Shown piece by piece: positions 53,139 through 62,501 of a stretch of 64,000 nt of DNA. The notes below the pieces were generated by a model. It was not told the origin of the DNA, did not search any database, and worked only from the letters and a program-made list of their open reading frames with translations. The translations under genes were made by a program, and so were the position numbers. Location: positions 230,948-294,947 of the forward strand of contig JAGBBV010000020.1 of assembly GCA_017938315.1 (NCBI GenBank), written 5' to 3'. The DNA is from Lachnospiraceae bacterium. GTDB lineage: Bacteria > Bacillota > Clostridia > Lachnospirales > Lachnospiraceae. Each line of letters starts with the position of its first letter. Within the stretch, counting starts at the first letter, position 1.

Positions 53139-54290
53139 TTAGAATACGCCGAATACAGCCATAAATGTACCGGCTGCAACCGCTGTACCAATAACACCTG
53201 CTACGTTAGGTCCCATAGCATGCATAAGCAGGAAGTTTGTGGGGTCTGCTTCTGCACCAACCTTCTGGGATACTCTCGCCGCCATAGGAACTGCGGATAC
53301 ACCTGCAGAACCGATAAGCGGGTTAACTTTACCTTTAGTAGCAATACACATCAATTTACCGAATAATACACCTGCGGCAGTACCGAATGCGAACGCAATC
53401 AAACCAAGTGCCACAATCTTAAGTGTATCCAAGTTCAGGAATGCTTCTGCACTTGTTGTTGCACCTACAGATGTACCAAGTAAGATAACAACGATGTACA
53501 TAAGAGCGTTAGAAGCTGTATCTGTAAGCTGTCTTACAACACCTGATTCTCTGAACAGGTTACCTAACATCAGCATACCAACAAGGGGAGCTGTGGTAGG
53601 AAGAATCATACATACAACAATAGTAACAACTATAGGGAATAAGATTTTTTCAAGTTTCGATACCGGACGAAGCTGTCCCATTTTAATCTTTCTTTCCTTT
53701 TCAGTTGTAAGCAACTTCATAATAGGCGGCTGGATAATGGGTACCAATGACATATAGGAATATGCCGCTACCGCAATAGGTCCGAGCAACGCAGTCTGCC
53801 CAAGTTTTCCTGCAAGGAAAATGGATGTAGGACCATCTGCACCACCAATAATTGAAATTGCTGCGGCAGCCTTATCATTAAATCCAAATGCAATTGCGCC
53901 AAAATATGCTGCAAAAATACCAAACTGTGCTGCAGCACCAAGCAAGAAACTCTTAGGGTTAGCAATCAAGGGACCAAAGTCTGTCATTGCACCTACACCC
54001 ATGAAAATAAGGGAAGGTAAGATTGCCCATTCATCTAAGAGATAAAAATAATACAGTAAGCCGCCCACTCCGTTCGGTGAGTCATGAATACTCATCATAA
54101 TATCAGGATAAATGTTAACCAGCAGCATACCAAATGCGATAGGTGTCAAAAGCAACGGTTCAAAGCCTTTGGCAATCGCAAGATAAAGAAACACACAAGC
54201 AACTACAATCATCAGATAATTTCCCCAAGTCAAATTGAAGAATGCTGTCTGATGGATTAAGTTGTCAAGTGTAGTTACAATATAATCCAT
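53139..54290 (-). CDS. oadB: sodium ion-translocating decarboxylase beta subunit
   Basis: A 383-residue membrane pump that decarboxylates carboxybiotin and exports Na+. Diagnostic segments include [16 protein letters not shown] near residue 150, [19 protein letters not shown] and the C-terminal [18 protein letters not shown]. About nine to eleven helices. AGGAGG precedes the start. A hairpin lies in the 70-base gap between the biotin carrier and this gene. Confidence 0.96.
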   Translation of the reverse strand: MDYIVTTLDNLIHQTAFFNLTWGNYLMIVVACVFLYLAIAKGFEPLLLTPIAFGMLLVNIYPDIMMSIHDSPNGVGGLLYYFYLLDEWAILPSLIFMGVGAMTDFGPLIANPKSFLLGAAAQFGIFAAYFGAIAFGFNDKAAAAISIIGGADGPTSIFLAGKLGQTALLGPIAVAAYSYMSLVPIIQPPIMKLLTTEKERKIKMGQLRPVSKLEKILFPIVVTIVVCMILPTTAPLVGMLMLGNLFRESGVVRQLTDTASNALMYIVVILLGTSVGATTSAEAFLNLDTLKIVALGLIAFAFGTAAGVLFGKLMCIATKGKVNPLIGSAGVSAVPMAARVSQKVGAEADPTNFLLMHAMGPNVAGVIGTAVAAGTFMAVFGVF

Positions 54291-54317
54291 TTCTTTTACC
54301 TCCTGTTGTTTTCTGGG

Positions 54318-54352
54318 GTACTCATGCGGCAGAAATGTTTCCGCATGTACCT
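54318..54352 (-). other. intra-operon hairpin between biotin carrier and oadB
   Basis: GGTACATGCGG and CCGCATGAGTACC pair with a small bulge around a 10-base loop. There is no T-run, so it is more likely an RNA-stability or processing element than a terminator. Confidence 0.55.
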
Positions 54353-54360
54353 ACACTGTC

Positions 54361-54732
54361 TTAGTTCAGAGTTGCCAGTACAGCACCTGCTTCGACAGGA
54401 TCACCAACAGCTACATCAATACTTGCAACAGTACCATCTTCGGGTGCAACAACAGGAATTTCCATCTTCATTGCTTCCAGAATGATAACTGCATCACCCT
54501 TCTTAACAGCCTGACCAACTTTCGCTTCAATCTTAAAGATCTTACCTGCTGCACCTGCTTCTACCTTAACGCTACCTGCACCTGCTGCAGCCTTAGGTGC
54601 TGCTGCGGGAGCTGCTTTAGGAGCTGCCTTGGGAGCTACGGGAGCTGCTGCTACGGGAGCGCCTGTGCTAACGCCTTCTTCTACTACTACATCGTATACG
54701 TTTCCATTAACGGTAATTGTATAATTTTTCAT
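54361..54732 (-). CDS. biotin carboxyl carrier protein of the decarboxylase
   Basis: A 123-residue carrier: short N-terminal strand region, an Ala/Pro/Lys-rich flexible linker (residues 25-55, repeats of APKAAP), and a C-terminal biotinyl domain with the attachment site ILEAMKMEIPV (Lys about residue 89). It carries carboxyl groups between the carboxyltransferases and OadB. A 1.3S or MmdC-type protein. Confidence 0.94.
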   Translation of the reverse strand: MKNYTITVNGNVYDVVVEEGVSTGAPVAAAPVAPKAAPKAAPAAAPKAAAGAGSVKVEAGAAGKIFKIEAKVGQAVKKGDAVIILEAMKMEIPVVAPEDGTVASIDVAVGDPVEAGAVLATLN

Positions 54733-54771
54733 TACTTAATTCCTCCTGTAAATACTATTTACTTTCAATTT

Positions 54772-55542
54772 TTATGCACGCGCTTTTCTGCGCTTGATAC
54801 TTCTTACTACAAATCCGTCCGTAGAAGCTGCGCCTTCGCTTGCGGCAATCGCTGCAGCAATAACAGCAACCAGTTCCAGATCATCTGCTAATTCTTCTTT
54901 TTCAATAATTTGAGCAATTGTATTGTCAACTGCCTCTGCTTTGATATCTTCCTTTGCTTTCTTTTTAAACATACCCTGAATTTTGGGAATAAAATTAAAG
55001 CAAGCAATAATTACACTGATTAAAATCAGCACTACAAATACAGTACCCATACCGAGCAACGTATTTAATGCAGCTTTTTCCATACTTTCCCCGAACGTAT
55101 AAATCACATTGGTGGTAATGCTGGTAGGCAAGCCTTCTTCGTAGATGATTTCCACGGAAGCTTCACGCACATCACCTTTGATTTTGGCTGTAACTACACC
55201 CTCGTCCGGATATTTCATACCCTGATATTCCATAACCGTCATGGTATTACCGGTAATTTCAATCACTTCTACATAATTACCCATATCTTCAGAAGCACTT
55301 TTCCAGCTTGCGAATGCATTCTCAAATATTGCACCATCAATGCCGCTTTGTTCCATCACCATAACATAATCAGCTTCAGCCTGTTGTGCCACTACATCAT
55401 TTATAACACTGATAAGATCAGTAGCAAATGCCTGTGCTTCTTGTGCCGGCATATAAGAATCTGCTTCTTCAGCTTTCTGTCCACATGCTGTCAGACCTGC
55501 CATACAGGTAATCATACCTAATACTAATAACCATTTTTTCAT
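54772..55542 (-). CDS. lipoprotein fused to OadG-type gamma subunit
   Basis: A 256-residue protein. It begins with a lipoprotein signal (lipobox LTAC, Cys near residue 20), then an extracytoplasmic domain of about 125 residues that I cannot firmly assign. Next comes a membrane helix (LGMGTVFVVLILISVIIACFNFI) and a cytoplasmic tail ending LVAVIAAAIAASEG...RRKARA, the usual OadG/MmdD ending. OadG normally has about 80-120 residues with no lipoprotein part. The ATG at 55542 is preferred; the first ATG touches its ribosome site. Confidence 0.85.
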   Translation of the reverse strand: MKKWLLVLGMITCMAGLTACGQKAEEADSYMPAQEAQAFATDLISVINDVVAQQAEADYVMVMEQSGIDGAIFENAFASWKSASEDMGNYVEVIEITGNTMTVMEYQGMKYPDEGVVTAKIKGDVREASVEIIYEEGLPTSITTNVIYTFGESMEKAALNTLLGMGTVFVVLILISVIIACFNFIPKIQGMFKKKAKEDIKAEAVDNTIAQIIEKEELADDLELVAVIAAAIAASEGAASTDGFVVRSIKRRKARA

Positions 55543-55559
55543 ATTAAGTATCATCCTTT

Positions 55560-56990
55560 CTAAACAGTACCGTGTTTTTTAGCAGGGCGGTCTTCCCTCT
55601 TGGTGTACAGCATTTCAAAAGCACCGATTACATATTTTCTGGTATCGGCGGGTTCTACAATCTGATCCACGTATCCTCTCTTAGCTGCACTTACCGCACT
55701 AAGCTGTAATGCTTCATATTCCTTTGCACATTCTGCAATAGCATCTGCGCCCTGTCCGTCACATATAATCTTTGCTGCAAGTTTTGCATCCATTGTACCA
55801 ATCTGCGCATCAGGCCAAGCAATTGTAATATCAGCACCGATAGCCTTGGAGTTCATTGCAACGTATGCACTTCCGTATGCCTGTCCGATTACTACATTTA
55901 CTTTGGGAACGGTTGCTTCTGCAAATGCGTATGTAAGCTTAGCTGCTGCTTTTGCAATCTTCTTTTCATTGCACTTATCAGCCTTGAATCCCTTAACATT
56001 AGTAAGAGATAAAACAGGGATGTTAAATGCATCACAGAAATTAATGAAGTCTGCTGCTTTTTCACAACCTTTTGCTGTGAGAACTGCATCATACTTTTCT
56101 GCTACTGCTCCGTCTTCTCCATAAACTTCAGTGCGGTTTGCAACAGCACCAACTGTAACACCGTTTAATTTAATAAATGCTGTTACCATTTCTTTTGCAT
56201 ATTCACGTTTTACTTCAAAAACAACACCATTGTCTGAAAGCTGTGAAAGTGCAATAGATGTATCTCCCACACAGTTTGCGATTTCTGCACATGCTCTGTT
56301 TAAATCATCTGTACATTCTTCAAAAGACATATCATCTTCATTGTTTGCAGGAAGCATAGCCACAAGGCTTCTGATTTCTGCAAGAACGCTTGCCTCGTCT
56401 GCTACTACATCAACGATGCCTGCTTCTTCACTCTGGAATTTTGCAGCAGATGTGTCACACTTGCTGATTTCATTTCCATCTAACGCATTAGGTGCGTTAA
56501 CAAATAATTTAGCTTTGGAACCTTCCATAAATGTAAAGTCTGTCAGGGTAGGAATTAATGCAAGTCCACCGCCGCATGTTCCAAAGATAGCTGTAATCTG
56601 AGGGATTACACCTGAACTCTTAACCTGCTTTAAGTAGATTTCTCCAAACCCGTTCAAAGCGTCTGTCGCTTCCTGTAATCTAAGACCTGCAGAATCGATA
56701 AGACCGATAACAGGTGCACCTGTCTTAATTGCAAGGTCATAGAGGTTTGCAATTTTCTTTGCATGCATTTCACCAACGGAACCGTTTAAAACGGATGCAT
56801 CCTGGCTGTAAACATACACAAGATTGTCATCAATTACTCCGTAGCCGGTCACAACGCCGTCAGAAGGAGTTTCTGTCTGTTTCAAATTAAAATCAGTGCT
56901 TCTAGCTGTTACCATTGCACCAATTTCAACGAAACTGTTTTCATCGAGCAAAGCTGCTATTCTTTGACTCGCCTGTGAAGTAGTACTCAT
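55560..56990 (-). CDS. acyl-CoA carboxyltransferase (MmdA/12S-like)
   Basis: A 476-residue carboxyltransferase of the propionyl/methylmalonyl-CoA type. It has two crotonase-like halves: N-half with IGLIDSAGLRLQE and FGTCGGGLALIP, C-half with GQAYGSAYVAMNSKAIGADITIAWPDAQIG. It would transfer CO2 between an acyl-CoA and biotin. It is shorter than MmdA (about 510) and lacks the usual N-terminal start of that family, so the acyl-CoA is unknown (methylmalonyl-, glutaconyl- or malonyl-CoA are possible). First gene of the operon. Confidence 0.88.
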   Translation of the reverse strand: MSTTSQASQRIAALLDENSFVEIGAMVTARSTDFNLKQTETPSDGVVTGYGVIDDNLVYVYSQDASVLNGSVGEMHAKKIANLYDLAIKTGAPVIGLIDSAGLRLQEATDALNGFGEIYLKQVKSSGVIPQITAIFGTCGGGLALIPTLTDFTFMEGSKAKLFVNAPNALDGNEISKCDTSAAKFQSEEAGIVDVVADEASVLAEIRSLVAMLPANNEDDMSFEECTDDLNRACAEIANCVGDTSIALSQLSDNGVVFEVKREYAKEMVTAFIKLNGVTVGAVANRTEVYGEDGAVAEKYDAVLTAKGCEKAADFINFCDAFNIPVLSLTNVKGFKADKCNEKKIAKAAAKLTYAFAEATVPKVNVVIGQAYGSAYVAMNSKAIGADITIAWPDAQIGTMDAKLAAKIICDGQGADAIAECAKEYEALQLSAVSAAKRGYVDQIVEPADTRKYVIGAFEMLYTKREDRPAKKHGTV

Positions 56991-57069
56991 TTTTAGCCCT
57001 CCATTTTATATTAAAAAAATTATAACTTTTTTCGCATGGGCATACTTCTCCCATGATTACGTCTATAGC

Positions 57070-57097
57070 AGTATAACACAAAAGCAGAATTTCGCAA
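57070..57097 (-). promoter_or_regulatory. candidate sigma-A promoter for the decarboxylase operon
   Basis: TTGCGA, 16 bases, TATACT on the minus strand, with an 80-base leader that contains the hairpin CATGGG-N9-CCCATG (57036-57056). Confidence 0.5.
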
Positions 57098-57116
57098 AGC
57101 ACGAATTTAGAAAATT

Positions 57117-58166
57117 TCATAAATTTAACATATTTTTTGCGCCTACTGTTTCGAAATAAATATCTTTTTGTAATTTTCCCCCGATAACCTTATTTTTCTG
57201 ATGATAACCAAGCACTATTTTTGCATATGCAGCCTCAAAAGAAATATTGTAAAGTGGTGTCACCCCGGCCTTCAAAAGTGCATCTCCCGTCACATATCGG
57301 TTCCCTTCCGGACTTTTATGTGACGCTGTGTAAAAATCTATTCCGGATTCTTTACATTTCTCTGCAAAAGAAAGCATTTCATATCCCTTATTTTCGCTGT
57401 TTGCACATGCCGTTGCTGAATGATACAGATAATGAAGCACAGCTGCAGGTTTTTTGCTCAAGTCAAACATGGAATAATCCAAGCCCGGATAAGGACGGAT
57501 TGCCAGCACATTCCCAGAAAGTTCACAAGGAATCTCAAATTCTTTTCCGCATCTTTCATTCACTTGGGACAACGTTGGCAAGAATTCACTCTCATTAATC
57601 TTTAAATGTCCGTTTTCCATTCTTCCGAATGGAATTTTCGCAAAATCTCCAAACTGATCACATAATGGATCCGCTTCGGTTATTCTTGTTGCCAGATATA
57701 CCTGATTAATTCCTGCATTATCTTGATACACCACAAATACACCTCTTACAATATGTTCCCTGATAAGACATACGGCATTAGCAAAATTGGAAAGACCATT
57801 ACTTCCCTTTTGTCCAAGAGGATAATTGCTTGCAACCAGAACAACCGGAACCGGCATATCATGAAACAACATTCCCATAAAAGCCGCAGTATACGACAAA
57901 GTATCCGAACCATGGGTCACTATAATACCGTCATAATTATTTACATCTATTTTCTTGATTGCCCGAAACAATTGCAGCCACAAGTCCGGTGTCATATTTT
58001 CACTGAGTACATTTATGGGCTGTATGACATCAAAATTCTCCACACCATATTCTTCTTCGTACATTGCAAGTAATTGATAAGGAGATTTATCACTTACATT
58101 AATGATATGTTCTTCTATTCTGCTTCCAATGGTACCGCCTGTTAATATTACTAATATTTTTTTCAT
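57117..58166 (-). CDS. L-asparaginase (type I-like)
   Basis: Hydrolyses asparagine to aspartate and ammonia. The 349 residues contain both catalytic threonine motifs: LTGGTIGSRI (residue 10 region) and VTHGSDTLSYTA (about residue 86). No signal peptide, so it should be cytoplasmic. Product aspartate could feed oxaloacetate. AAAGGAG precedes the start. GatD-type amidotransferases share these motifs, but no gatE is present. Confidence 0.88.
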   Translation of the reverse strand: MKKILVILTGGTIGSRIEEHIINVSDKSPYQLLAMYEEEYGVENFDVIQPINVLSENMTPDLWLQLFRAIKKIDVNNYDGIIVTHGSDTLSYTAAFMGMLFHDMPVPVVLVASNYPLGQKGSNGLSNFANAVCLIREHIVRGVFVVYQDNAGINQVYLATRITEADPLCDQFGDFAKIPFGRMENGHLKINESEFLPTLSQVNERCGKEFEIPCELSGNVLAIRPYPGLDYSMFDLSKKPAAVLHYLYHSATACANSENKGYEMLSFAEKCKESGIDFYTASHKSPEGNRYVTGDALLKAGVTPLYNISFEAAYAKIVLGYHQKNKVIGGKLQKDIYFETVGAKNMLNL

Positions 58167-58194
58167 TTGAGACTCCTTTTCACTTATATACCTA

Positions 58195-59466
58195 TCATCT
58201 ATTATACCCTGTATATCGGTGTAAAATCTGCCTTATACACCATGACAAATCTATTTCATCCATATTCTCTGCCGCTACCAGATAATCCACACGATACACT
58301 TCATCTCCGAGCGTATATCTGATACTTCCGATTTCTTCTCCTTTTTCTACCGGTGCTTTAAGATACTCCTTGCGCTCACAACTCACTTCAAACTGTTCCT
58401 CTTCACGCATAAGAACACCTATCTCATCCTTTTGCTTTTCCTGATGCACAACCTCAACCGGCATGTAGGCAACCTCTCCCAAACTGCTTGTTTGCCCATT
58501 TTCAACTTTTATCGGCAAGAAACTTTCCTCTTTTGCCGCAACCTCTGAAAGAAAACGAAGATCATAATGTTCAAGTCCATATGCCATCAATTCCTTTGTA
58601 TCACTCCACTTATAGCTTTTATTGTTTGGCCAGCCACAGGCTAGAAGTGCAACCACATAAGTTTTCCCCTCTCTTTCAAGGGCTCCCACATAGCAGTAAC
58701 CGGCATTTCCTGTAAATCCGGTTTTCCCGGACAAAGCCCCGTCCATCATGGTTAAAAATGCATTGTGATTGTTGCAGGCAAAACTTCGGCCCGTTGACTT
58801 ATATTCACTTTCCTTTTCCTTATAACTGTTAAGTTGATACGACGCAGTTCTTGTTATTTCAAGAAACTCTTCTTTTTTCGGTGAATCCATAATACAATAT
58901 GACATGATTCTTGCCAAATCTGCCGCAGTTGTGGAATGTATTTTCGTTTCACCGCTCTCTACGGTTGCCGATGCATCAAGACCATTGGGTGTAATGAAAT
59001 AGGTATCGTAGCATCCAATGTCCCTTGCCTTTTGGTTCATCATTTCAGCGAACCCTTCCACACTTCCTCCAATATGCTCTGCAATAGCCACTGCCGCATC
59101 GTTATGGGATTCAAGCATTAAGGAATACAGCAAATCCTCCATCTTAAAATATTCCCCCGTCTGCATACCGAGTTTTACTTTCGGCATACTTGCAGCATAG
59201 GATGATACCTGCACATAGTCTTCCAAGTTTCCGTACTCAAGTGCAAGAATACAGGTCATGATTTTCGTGGTACTTGCCATAGGTTTGCACTCGTAACCAT
59301 TTTTCTCATATAAAATACGCCCGGAACCGGCATCCATAAGAACTGCCGATTGGGCGTATAACTGCAAGTTTGTACTACTTCTTTCTTCGGCATATACATT
59401 CATTGCCGTTTTGATACTCAGTATCACAATCAATATAATTGCTGTTAATCTTCGTAAATAAGGCAT
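58195..59466 (-). CDS. D-alanyl-D-alanine carboxypeptidase (serine type)
   Basis: A 423-residue penicillin-binding protein of the DacA/DacF group. Signal peptide about residues 1-27. Active-site motifs: MASTTKIMT (S-x-x-K, about residue 65), ESHNDAAV (S-x-N, here S-H-N, about residue 118) and LSGKTGFTGNAG (K-T-G, about residue 238). A C-terminal beta domain and a Tyr/Arg-rich end follow. It trims peptidoglycan stem peptides. A second paralogue lies at 62502-63677; this one is not clearly the sporulation type. Confidence 0.92.
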   Translation of the reverse strand: MPYLRRLTAIILIVILSIKTAMNVYAEERSSTNLQLYAQSAVLMDAGSGRILYEKNGYECKPMASTTKIMTCILALEYGNLEDYVQVSSYAASMPKVKLGMQTGEYFKMEDLLYSLMLESHNDAAVAIAEHIGGSVEGFAEMMNQKARDIGCYDTYFITPNGLDASATVESGETKIHSTTAADLARIMSYCIMDSPKKEEFLEITRTASYQLNSYKEKESEYKSTGRSFACNNHNAFLTMMDGALSGKTGFTGNAGYCYVGALEREGKTYVVALLACGWPNNKSYKWSDTKELMAYGLEHYDLRFLSEVAAKEESFLPIKVENGQTSSLGEVAYMPVEVVHQEKQKDEIGVLMREEEQFEVSCERKEYLKAPVEKGEEIGSIRYTLGDEVYRVDYLVAAENMDEIDLSWCIRQILHRYTGYNR

Positions 59467-59534
59467 TTTCTAACATCCGGTTTCATTTCTTTATAAATTT
59501 ATATGTACACCGCTATCAAAATATCCATCTGCCT

Positions 59535-60104
59535 TTATACATTTACGGAAACACTGATTTCCTGCTCCGCCTGCTCCTTAAATTCCTCTATCTGTACAGC
59601 AGAAAGTTCAGGAAGTTCCTCAAGGGATTTCACTCCAAAACTTCGCAAAAATTCTTCGGTTGTTCCAAACAGAAGCGGTCTTCCCGGTGCATCCAGTCTT
59701 CCCACCTCTGTAATAAGTCCGAATTCCACCAGTCTGTTTACTGCATGGTCACAGCTTACACCTCTTATTTTTTCGATTTCTACCCTTGTTATGGGCTGTT
59801 TATATGCAATAATAGATAAGGTTTCCAATATGGTATCTGTAAGAACATATTTGCGCGGGGTCTTTGCAATTTTAATCAGATATTCGTACATGTCTCCCTT
59901 TGTACACATCTGAAATGCTCCATCAAGTTCGATGATCGTTAATCCCCCATCAGCATTATCATATTCTTCCTTCATTTCTGCAAGAATCTCTGCTGTAACT
60001 TTCTTATCTTCTTCAATGACAGTAGCAAGTCTTTCCACTTCTACCGATTCACCCATGGTAAATAGGATGGCTTCCAATACTGCCTTTGCCTTTTGTCTTT
60101 CCAA
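59535..60104 (-). CDS. scpB: segregation and condensation protein B
   Basis: Winged-helix partner of ScpA in the SMC-ScpAB condensin that compacts and segregates chromosomes. The 189 residues contain AVLEAILFTMGE, LSIIAYKQPITRVEIEKIRG and RPLLFGTTEEFLRSFG. The start codon is TTG at 60104 with GGGAGG 8 bases upstream; no better ATG exists. It follows scpA by 24 bases. Confidence 0.95.
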   Translation of the reverse strand: MERQKAKAVLEAILFTMGESVEVERLATVIEEDKKVTAEILAEMKEEYDNADGGLTIIELDGAFQMCTKGDMYEYLIKIAKTPRKYVLTDTILETLSIIAYKQPITRVEIEKIRGVSCDHAVNRLVEFGLITEVGRLDAPGRPLLFGTTEEFLRSFGVKSLEELPELSAVQIEEFKEQAEQEISVSVNV

Positions 60105-60128
60105 AATTGTTTCCTCCCGGGATTATTT

Positions 60129-60878
60129 CTATTCTGCTTCATTTGATGTAATCATGATATCATCAAACGTATTCTCCTGTTCAATAGAAATCTTGCCCAC
60201 TTTCATCATTTCTAAAATAATCAGAAATGTCACAATAATTTCCATTTTGCTCCGTTGCTTTTCAAGCAACTGACGGAAACTGAAAGTTTTATGCGCCTTT
60301 ACATACTCTTCCACGTATCCTGCTTTTGCCTCTATGTCTATTTCGTCTCTCTCAATTTTACCGAAGGTACTTCTGACAGGGTCAATCTTGTCCTCCTGTC
60401 TTTTCATCACGCTTTTAAACAGATTCTGAAGTTTATTTAAATCCGCATCTCCCAAAAGTTCTTCAAAATCAATGGGTGGCTTGTAATCTTCAATTTCTTT
60501 TGGAAGTGTTTTATCTTTAAACAACGTCCTTCCTGCGTCAACCTGCCTGTCCTTTAATTCATAAGACATATACTTATACATCTTATATTCAAGCAACTTC
60601 TGAACAAGCTCAGCCCTGGGATCTTCCTCTTCCCCTTCTTCATTGACTTCTTTCGGAAGAAGCATACGGCATTTGATATCAATGAGTGTGGCTGCCATAA
60701 CCAAAAACTCACTCATGACATTCATATCTTCTGTTTCCATGTTCTGTATGTACTCCAGATACTGTGCCGTAATTTCCACAATGGGTATATCATAAATATC
60801 TACTTTATTTTTTTCTATCAGGTGCAGAAGTAAATCAAGGGGACCCTCAAACACCTCCAGCTTTACCGGTATTGCCAT
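60129..60878 (-). CDS. scpA: segregation and condensation protein A
   Basis: Kleisin of the SMC condensin, 249 residues. The N-terminal VFEGPLDLLLHLIEKNKVDIYDIPI is the family signature; the acidic middle and the C-terminal helix-turn (TFLIILEMMKVGKISIEQ) bind SMC. It begins 15 bases after deoC. Confidence 0.95.
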   Translation of the reverse strand: MAIPVKLEVFEGPLDLLLHLIEKNKVDIYDIPIVEITAQYLEYIQNMETEDMNVMSEFLVMAATLIDIKCRMLLPKEVNEEGEEEDPRAELVQKLLEYKMYKYMSYELKDRQVDAGRTLFKDKTLPKEIEDYKPPIDFEELLGDADLNKLQNLFKSVMKRQEDKIDPVRSTFGKIERDEIDIEAKAGYVEEYVKAHKTFSFRQLLEKQRSKMEIIVTFLIILEMMKVGKISIEQENTFDDIMITSNEAE

Positions 60879-60893
60879 ACCTCATTATCCTCT

Positions 60894-61529
60894 CTACTCA
60901 CAAATAGCTATGGTTGCACTGGTTCCCAGTCTGTTTGCACCTGCTTTGATCATTTCTTCAGCGGTTTCTTTATTTCTGATTCCGCCGGAAGCTTTTACTC
61001 CCATTTCTTCGCCAACACATGCTCTCATAAGGGCAACGTCTTCTGCTTTTGCTCCTCCTGTAGAAAACCCGGTAGACGTTTTCACAAAGTCTGCGCCTGC
61101 TTCCTTGGAAAGTTCACAGGCTTTTTTCTTTTCCTCTTCTGTCAAAAGGCATGTCTCAATAATCACTTTAAGAAGCGCCTGTCCACACGCTTTCTTGACT
61201 GCCTTAATATCTTCCAACACAACTTCGTAATCCTGATCTTTCAGTGCACCAACATTGATAACCATATCGATTTCATCGGCGCCATCCTTAACCGCTAATT
61301 CTGTTTCTGATGCCTTTGCCGCTGTACTCATCTGTCCCAAAGGAAATCCTACAACAGTGCATGTCTTTACATCACTTCCCTGCAGTTCTTTTGCGACAAG
61401 TTTTGTGTAGTAGCTATTCACACAAACAGACATAAAGTTATATTTTTTTGCTTCTTCACAAATTTTTATTACCTCTGCCTTAGTTGCATCTGCCTTTAAA
61501 ATTGTATGGTCAAATAATTTTGTATTCAT
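60894..61529 (-). CDS. deoC: deoxyribose-phosphate aldolase
   Basis: Cleaves 2-deoxyribose 5-phosphate to acetaldehyde and glyceraldehyde 3-phosphate, for use of deoxynucleosides. The 211 residues have [34 protein letters not shown] (Schiff-base lysine) and [13 protein letters not shown] (second lysine). The start at 61529 has GGAG upstream; the longest frame adds 19 codons without a site. No other deo genes nearby. Confidence 0.95.
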   Translation of the reverse strand: MNTKLFDHTILKADATKAEVIKICEEAKKYNFMSVCVNSYYTKLVAKELQGSDVKTCTVVGFPLGQMSTAAKASETELAVKDGADEIDMVINVGALKDQDYEVVLEDIKAVKKACGQALLKVIIETCLLTEEEKKKACELSKEAGADFVKTSTGFSTGGAKAEDVALMRACVGEEMGVKASGGIRNKETAEEMIKAGANRLGTSATIAICE

Positions 61530-61597
61530 TATTTTTCTCCTTCCAAGTCCTTTTTTTAAGACTTTTGAACTGTTGTATTTTACCATGTGGAAATTTT

Positions 61598-62479
61598 TCA
61601 GTCAACCTTCTTGCGTAGGTTTACCACCACTAATTCGCCCGGATTAAAGATCCTGATGGGTAATGTATGTGTTCCCAATCCTCTTCCGAGAATCATGGTA
61701 CTTTTCCCTTCCTTAAATTCTCCCCCGTCATATTTAGGAAACAGTCGGAGTTTCGGTGAAATTACTCCCCCAAAAAATGGAAGTTTCATCAGTCCGCCAT
61801 GTACATGTCCTGAGAGTACAAGATCTGCCCCCCACTTGGCATAGGTTTTAAAATAATCCGGGTTATGTGCGATTAGCATTACAAATTTGTCTTCCGGCGG
61901 GCACCCTATTTCTTTACACAAATACTCCTTTTCCATAACCGGTGTCACAAATTTGCCATAGAACTTCCTCTCCATTTCAAGTCCATAAACATCCATATTA
62001 TACAACGGCAATGTTGCTTTTTCGTTCTCAAGCAAAACTACATCGGCCTTCTTGATTGTTTCTGCATAATCCCTATATACGGTTCCGAAAATTTCCGGAT
62101 ATAACTTGGTTTTATGCTCGTGGTTGCCGTTCCCATAATAAACCGGATATTCCTTCGCCAGACTGCTTAGAAATCCGGAAACCAAATCGGTACATACATT
62201 TTCTTTTGCCGTATACATATCTCCTGCAATTACTATAAAATCCGGTTTTATTTTTTCAATTGCATTTCTCAGTTTTTCATTATGATCACCAAAAGACTTC
62301 CCGTGTAAATCCGACAGAAGGACGAACCTGCCGTCCTTCTTAAGTTTATCGGAAATGCACGTGTATTCCTTCACCACAAAACGGTGGCAATCTATAATCA
62401 TTACAATCACAAAAAAGAGGATTACAAATAGTAATGCCGTTATCATCATTTCTGCCATGATATTCCCATCCATTTTCAT
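61598..62479 (-). CDS. membrane-anchored metallophosphoesterase (YkuE/YaeI type)
   Basis: A 293-residue protein with an N-terminal membrane helix (about 12-30) and a calcineurin-type domain with all metal-binding blocks: [26 protein letters not shown] and a C-terminal [11 protein letters not shown]. Substrate unknown. Ribosome binding is unclear: starts at 62479, 62473 or 62458 (MAEMMI) are possible, the last having GGATGGGA upstream. Confidence 0.87.
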   Translation of the reverse strand: MKMDGNIMAEMMITALLFVILFFVIVMIIDCHRFVVKEYTCISDKLKKDGRFVLLSDLHGKSFGDHNEKLRNAIEKIKPDFIVIAGDMYTAKENVCTDLVSGFLSSLAKEYPVYYGNGNHEHKTKLYPEIFGTVYRDYAETIKKADVVLLENEKATLPLYNMDVYGLEMERKFYGKFVTPVMEKEYLCKEIGCPPEDKFVMLIAHNPDYFKTYAKWGADLVLSGHVHGGLMKLPFFGGVISPKLRLFPKYDGGEFKEGKSTMILGRGLGTHTLPIRIFNPGELVVVNLRKKVD

Positions 62480-62501
62480 TTATCTAATAGTTTACCACAT
62501 C

